Shown piece by piece: positions 39,109 through 40,510 of a DNA stretch of 40,510 bases (its first letter is position 1; each line of letters opens with the position of its first letter). The position numbers were made by a program, and so were the translations under genes. Where the stretch lies: IMG/VR virus record IMGVR_UViG_3300032523_000245, positions 1 through 40,510 of that record; one strand, 5' to 3'. Source of the DNA: a virus. The notes under the pieces are model-generated. The model was not told where the DNA came from and did no database searches. It saw only the letters and a program-made list of their open reading frames with translations.

Positions 39109-40510
39109 TTGAGTAGAAAGATAAAATTATTTCTGGCTGGCCTGTTTGTAACTGGTTGGCTATTTTTTATAGGCCCAACTTATGCGTGGGCGACAGAGCA
39201 AGGCGGACAAGAACAAGTAGTAGTAAGTCCAGCGCAAGTGGCGGTAAATACAACCATTGCAACAGCCACCACTGAAGTTGCACAAGCAGTATCAGCATCA
39301 GAGTCTGCAACTGCAATAATTGCAACTGCGGTTCAAGCAGTAACAACATCTAACACGGCCGTATCAGCAGCAAACACTGCAGTCACTGCAGCAACTATTG
39401 CGGTAGCAGAAGTTCCTTTGCTTATAGAAACAGCAACTACTTTAATTCAATCAGCACAAACATCAGTAGAGTCAACCGCAGCAACTGTATCGGCAGCAAA
39501 TACTGCGGTGGTAGCAGTATCTCCAGCCCTAGCAGAGGCTCAAACACAATTAACTCAGGCAAACGTTGCAATTAATACTGCTCAAGATGCAGTAAATGAT
39601 TTGGTAGCTACAGTTGGCACAACATCAAATGTTTTAGCAAATACAGATGACGCAGGAATTCTTATGAATTTACCATTTAATTTACAATTAGGTGGAGTTA
39701 CATATTCAAATGTTTATGTTAGTTCTAATGCAACAATAACTTTTGGTGTCAATGAAGGACAAAACTACTCTTCTACACCTAATGCTCCTTCAATTTCTGT
39801 GGCAGGTTACGATTGGACTACGTGGAGCAATGGCTCTGGTATTACTTATTCAACAACAACTAACACCCTGTCTATTGCTTGGGATGTTCGTGTATTTCCT
39901 TTAACAACAGCAGAAACACAGATGACTCAAATTAGATTTAATGCAGATGTAAATCCATCAGACAGTGCTTGGTCAGCAGACATAAGTGTTACTGGACCAA
40001 TACCAAACGGAACAAGATTCAACGTAAGAGAAGTTGCTGGCGGAGCAATAACTAATACTCCAGATACAAATGCTGGTTCTGGATATAACGCAACAATTAG
40101 TCAAGGCGCTGCATTTATCCCTACCCCCGATCCAGACAATGCAACGGTATTGGCAGCAATTGATACAGCAAATGCACAAATTGCTGCGTTAAACTCAGCA
40201 ATTACAGCAGTTGTTGCAACAAATACAGCAAATACAAATACAGCTATTGCACCAATAGCAACTGTTTCACAAAATATTTTAACTGCATTATCGACAGCAG
40301 CTACATTCTTAGCCACAAAGTTAGCAGAGGTAGCACCGCCATCTTTGGTTTATACTGCACCAACACCACCTGAGCCACCCGCAGAAGAGCCACCAGTAGT
40401 AGAGCCACCCGCAGAAGAGCCACCAGTAGTAGAGCCACCCGCAGAAGAGCCACCAGTAATAGAGCCACCTGCAGAAGAGCCACCAGTAATAGAGCCACCT
40501 GCAGAAGAGC
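39109..40510 (+). CDS. Secreted Ala/Thr-rich protein with proline repeats (3' truncated by window edge)
   Basis: The frame is open from TTG 39109 to the window end (467 residues seen). GGAG six bases upstream supports the TTG. Residues 1-28 are a signal peptide: basic S-R-K-I-K, a hydrophobic stretch, and A-W-A before T29. Residues ~30-185 and ~345-405 are alanine/threonine-rich with N-T-A-V repeats and look helical. Residues ~187-340 form a beta-sandwich with Y-S-N-V-Y-V-S-S-N-A-T-I-T-F-G, similar in style to nidogen-like modules. The end is a run of P-P-A-E-E-P-P-V-V-E repeats suited to span a wall. It may act at the host surface; the missing C-terminus is needed to tell. Confidence 0.78.
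   Translation, partial: MSRKIKLFLAGLFVTGWLFFIGPTYAWATEQGGQEQVVVSPAQVAVNTTIATATTEVAQAVSASESATAIIATAVQAVTTSNTAVSAANTAVTAATIAVAEVPLLIETATTLIQSAQTSVESTAATVSAANTAVVAVSPALAEAQTQLTQANVAINTAQDAVNDLVATVGTTSNVLANTDDAGILMNLPFNLQLGGVTYSNVYVSSNATITFGVNEGQNYSSTPNAPSISVAGYDWTTWSNGSGITYSTTTNTLSIAWDVRVFPLTTAETQMTQIRFNADVNPSDSAWSADISVTGPIPNGTRFNVREVAGGAITNTPDTNAGSGYNATISQGAAFIPTPDPDNATVLAAIDTANAQIAALNSAITAVVATNTANTNTAIAPIATVSQNILTALSTAATFLATKLAEVAPPSLVYTAPTPPEPPAEEPPVVEPPAEEPPVVEPPAEEPPVIEPPAEEPPVIEPPAEE
40375..40510 (+). repeat. 30-base coding tandem repeat (PPAEEPPVVE)
   Basis: Four full 30-base units at 40375, 40405, 40435 and 40465, and a partial fifth at 40495 cut by the window end. Units differ at two sites: CCC to CCT (silent) and GTA to ATA (V to I), showing recent duplication with a gradient along the array. 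Confidence 0.95.

Noticed and set aside
39167-39349. Minus-strand leucine-rich frame opposite the secreted protein
   Set aside because: Product of the Ala/Thr/Gln codon bias of the real + strand gene; same holds for the frames at 40301-40498, which mirror the tandem repeat.
40375-40510. Evenly spaced repeats suggesting a CRISPR array
   Set aside because: Units are contiguous without unique spacers, are a multiple of three and lie in an open coding frame.

Overview
The window is a contiguous stretch of a double-stranded DNA tailed-phage genome (long-tailed, siphovirus-type). Every gene I can support lies on the + strand, genes are packed with 1-4 base stop/start overlaps (TAATG, ATGA, GTGA, TAGTG), and base composition is AT-rich. 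No integrase, repressor, tRNA, insertion sequence or CRISPR array is visible, so a virulent lifestyle is likely. The replication genes, the start regions that look leaderless and the tail-gene types fit a phage of a low-GC actinobacterium (for example a freshwater Nanopelagicales-type host), but the host is inferred, not shown.

Layout: (1) 1-6250, head and tail-tube genes: end of a scaffold-like protein, HK97-fold major capsid protein, a SAP-domain protein, head-tail connector proteins, tail terminator, major tail protein, and two tail assembly chaperone frames joined by a -1 ribosomal frameshift (slippery CCCAAAC at 5882-5888). (2) 6260-21669, tail tip and fibres: a 2090-residue tape measure protein, distal tail and hub proteins, several beta-rich minor tail proteins, and a fibre ending in an S74 self-cleaving chaperone domain. 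(3) 21766-30610, replication: metallophosphoesterase, small DNA-binding proteins, DnaB-type helicase, DnaG-type primase, gp32-like ssDNA-binding protein and a PHP-domain DNA polymerase III alpha. (4) 30666-35339, recombination and modification: RecA, a possible UvsY-like mediator, Cas4/RecB-type nuclease, RuvC-type resolvase, SAM methyltransferase, and a protein resembling the nucleotide-modification-associated (DUF1599) family, with many tiny zinc-ribbon and helix-turn-helix proteins. (5) 35371-40510, packaging and beyond: terminase small and large subunits, a winged-helix-like protein, a GC-rich structured RNA candidate, a staphylococcal-type nuclease, an FmdB-type zinc ribbon, and the start of a secreted Ala/Thr-rich protein with PPAEEPPVVE repeats that runs off the window.

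Transcription appears to use host sigma-70-like promoters. I find about a dozen TATAAT-type -10 boxes, several with an upstream TG (extended -10), placed at the heads of gene blocks. Three of them sit six bases before an ATG, predicting leaderless mRNAs (16671, 26935, 35371). Rho-independent terminators follow the capsid gene, the major tail gene and the ssDNA-binding gene, and a terminator-like hairpin lies between the structural and replication blocks. Portal, prohead protease core and lysis genes are not in the window, so the genome extends beyond it. The most noteworthy items are the structured RNA at 38344-38426, the promoter built into a terminator at 26888-26937, the operator-like repeat plus hairpin at 21701-21754, and the secreted repeat protein at 39109.
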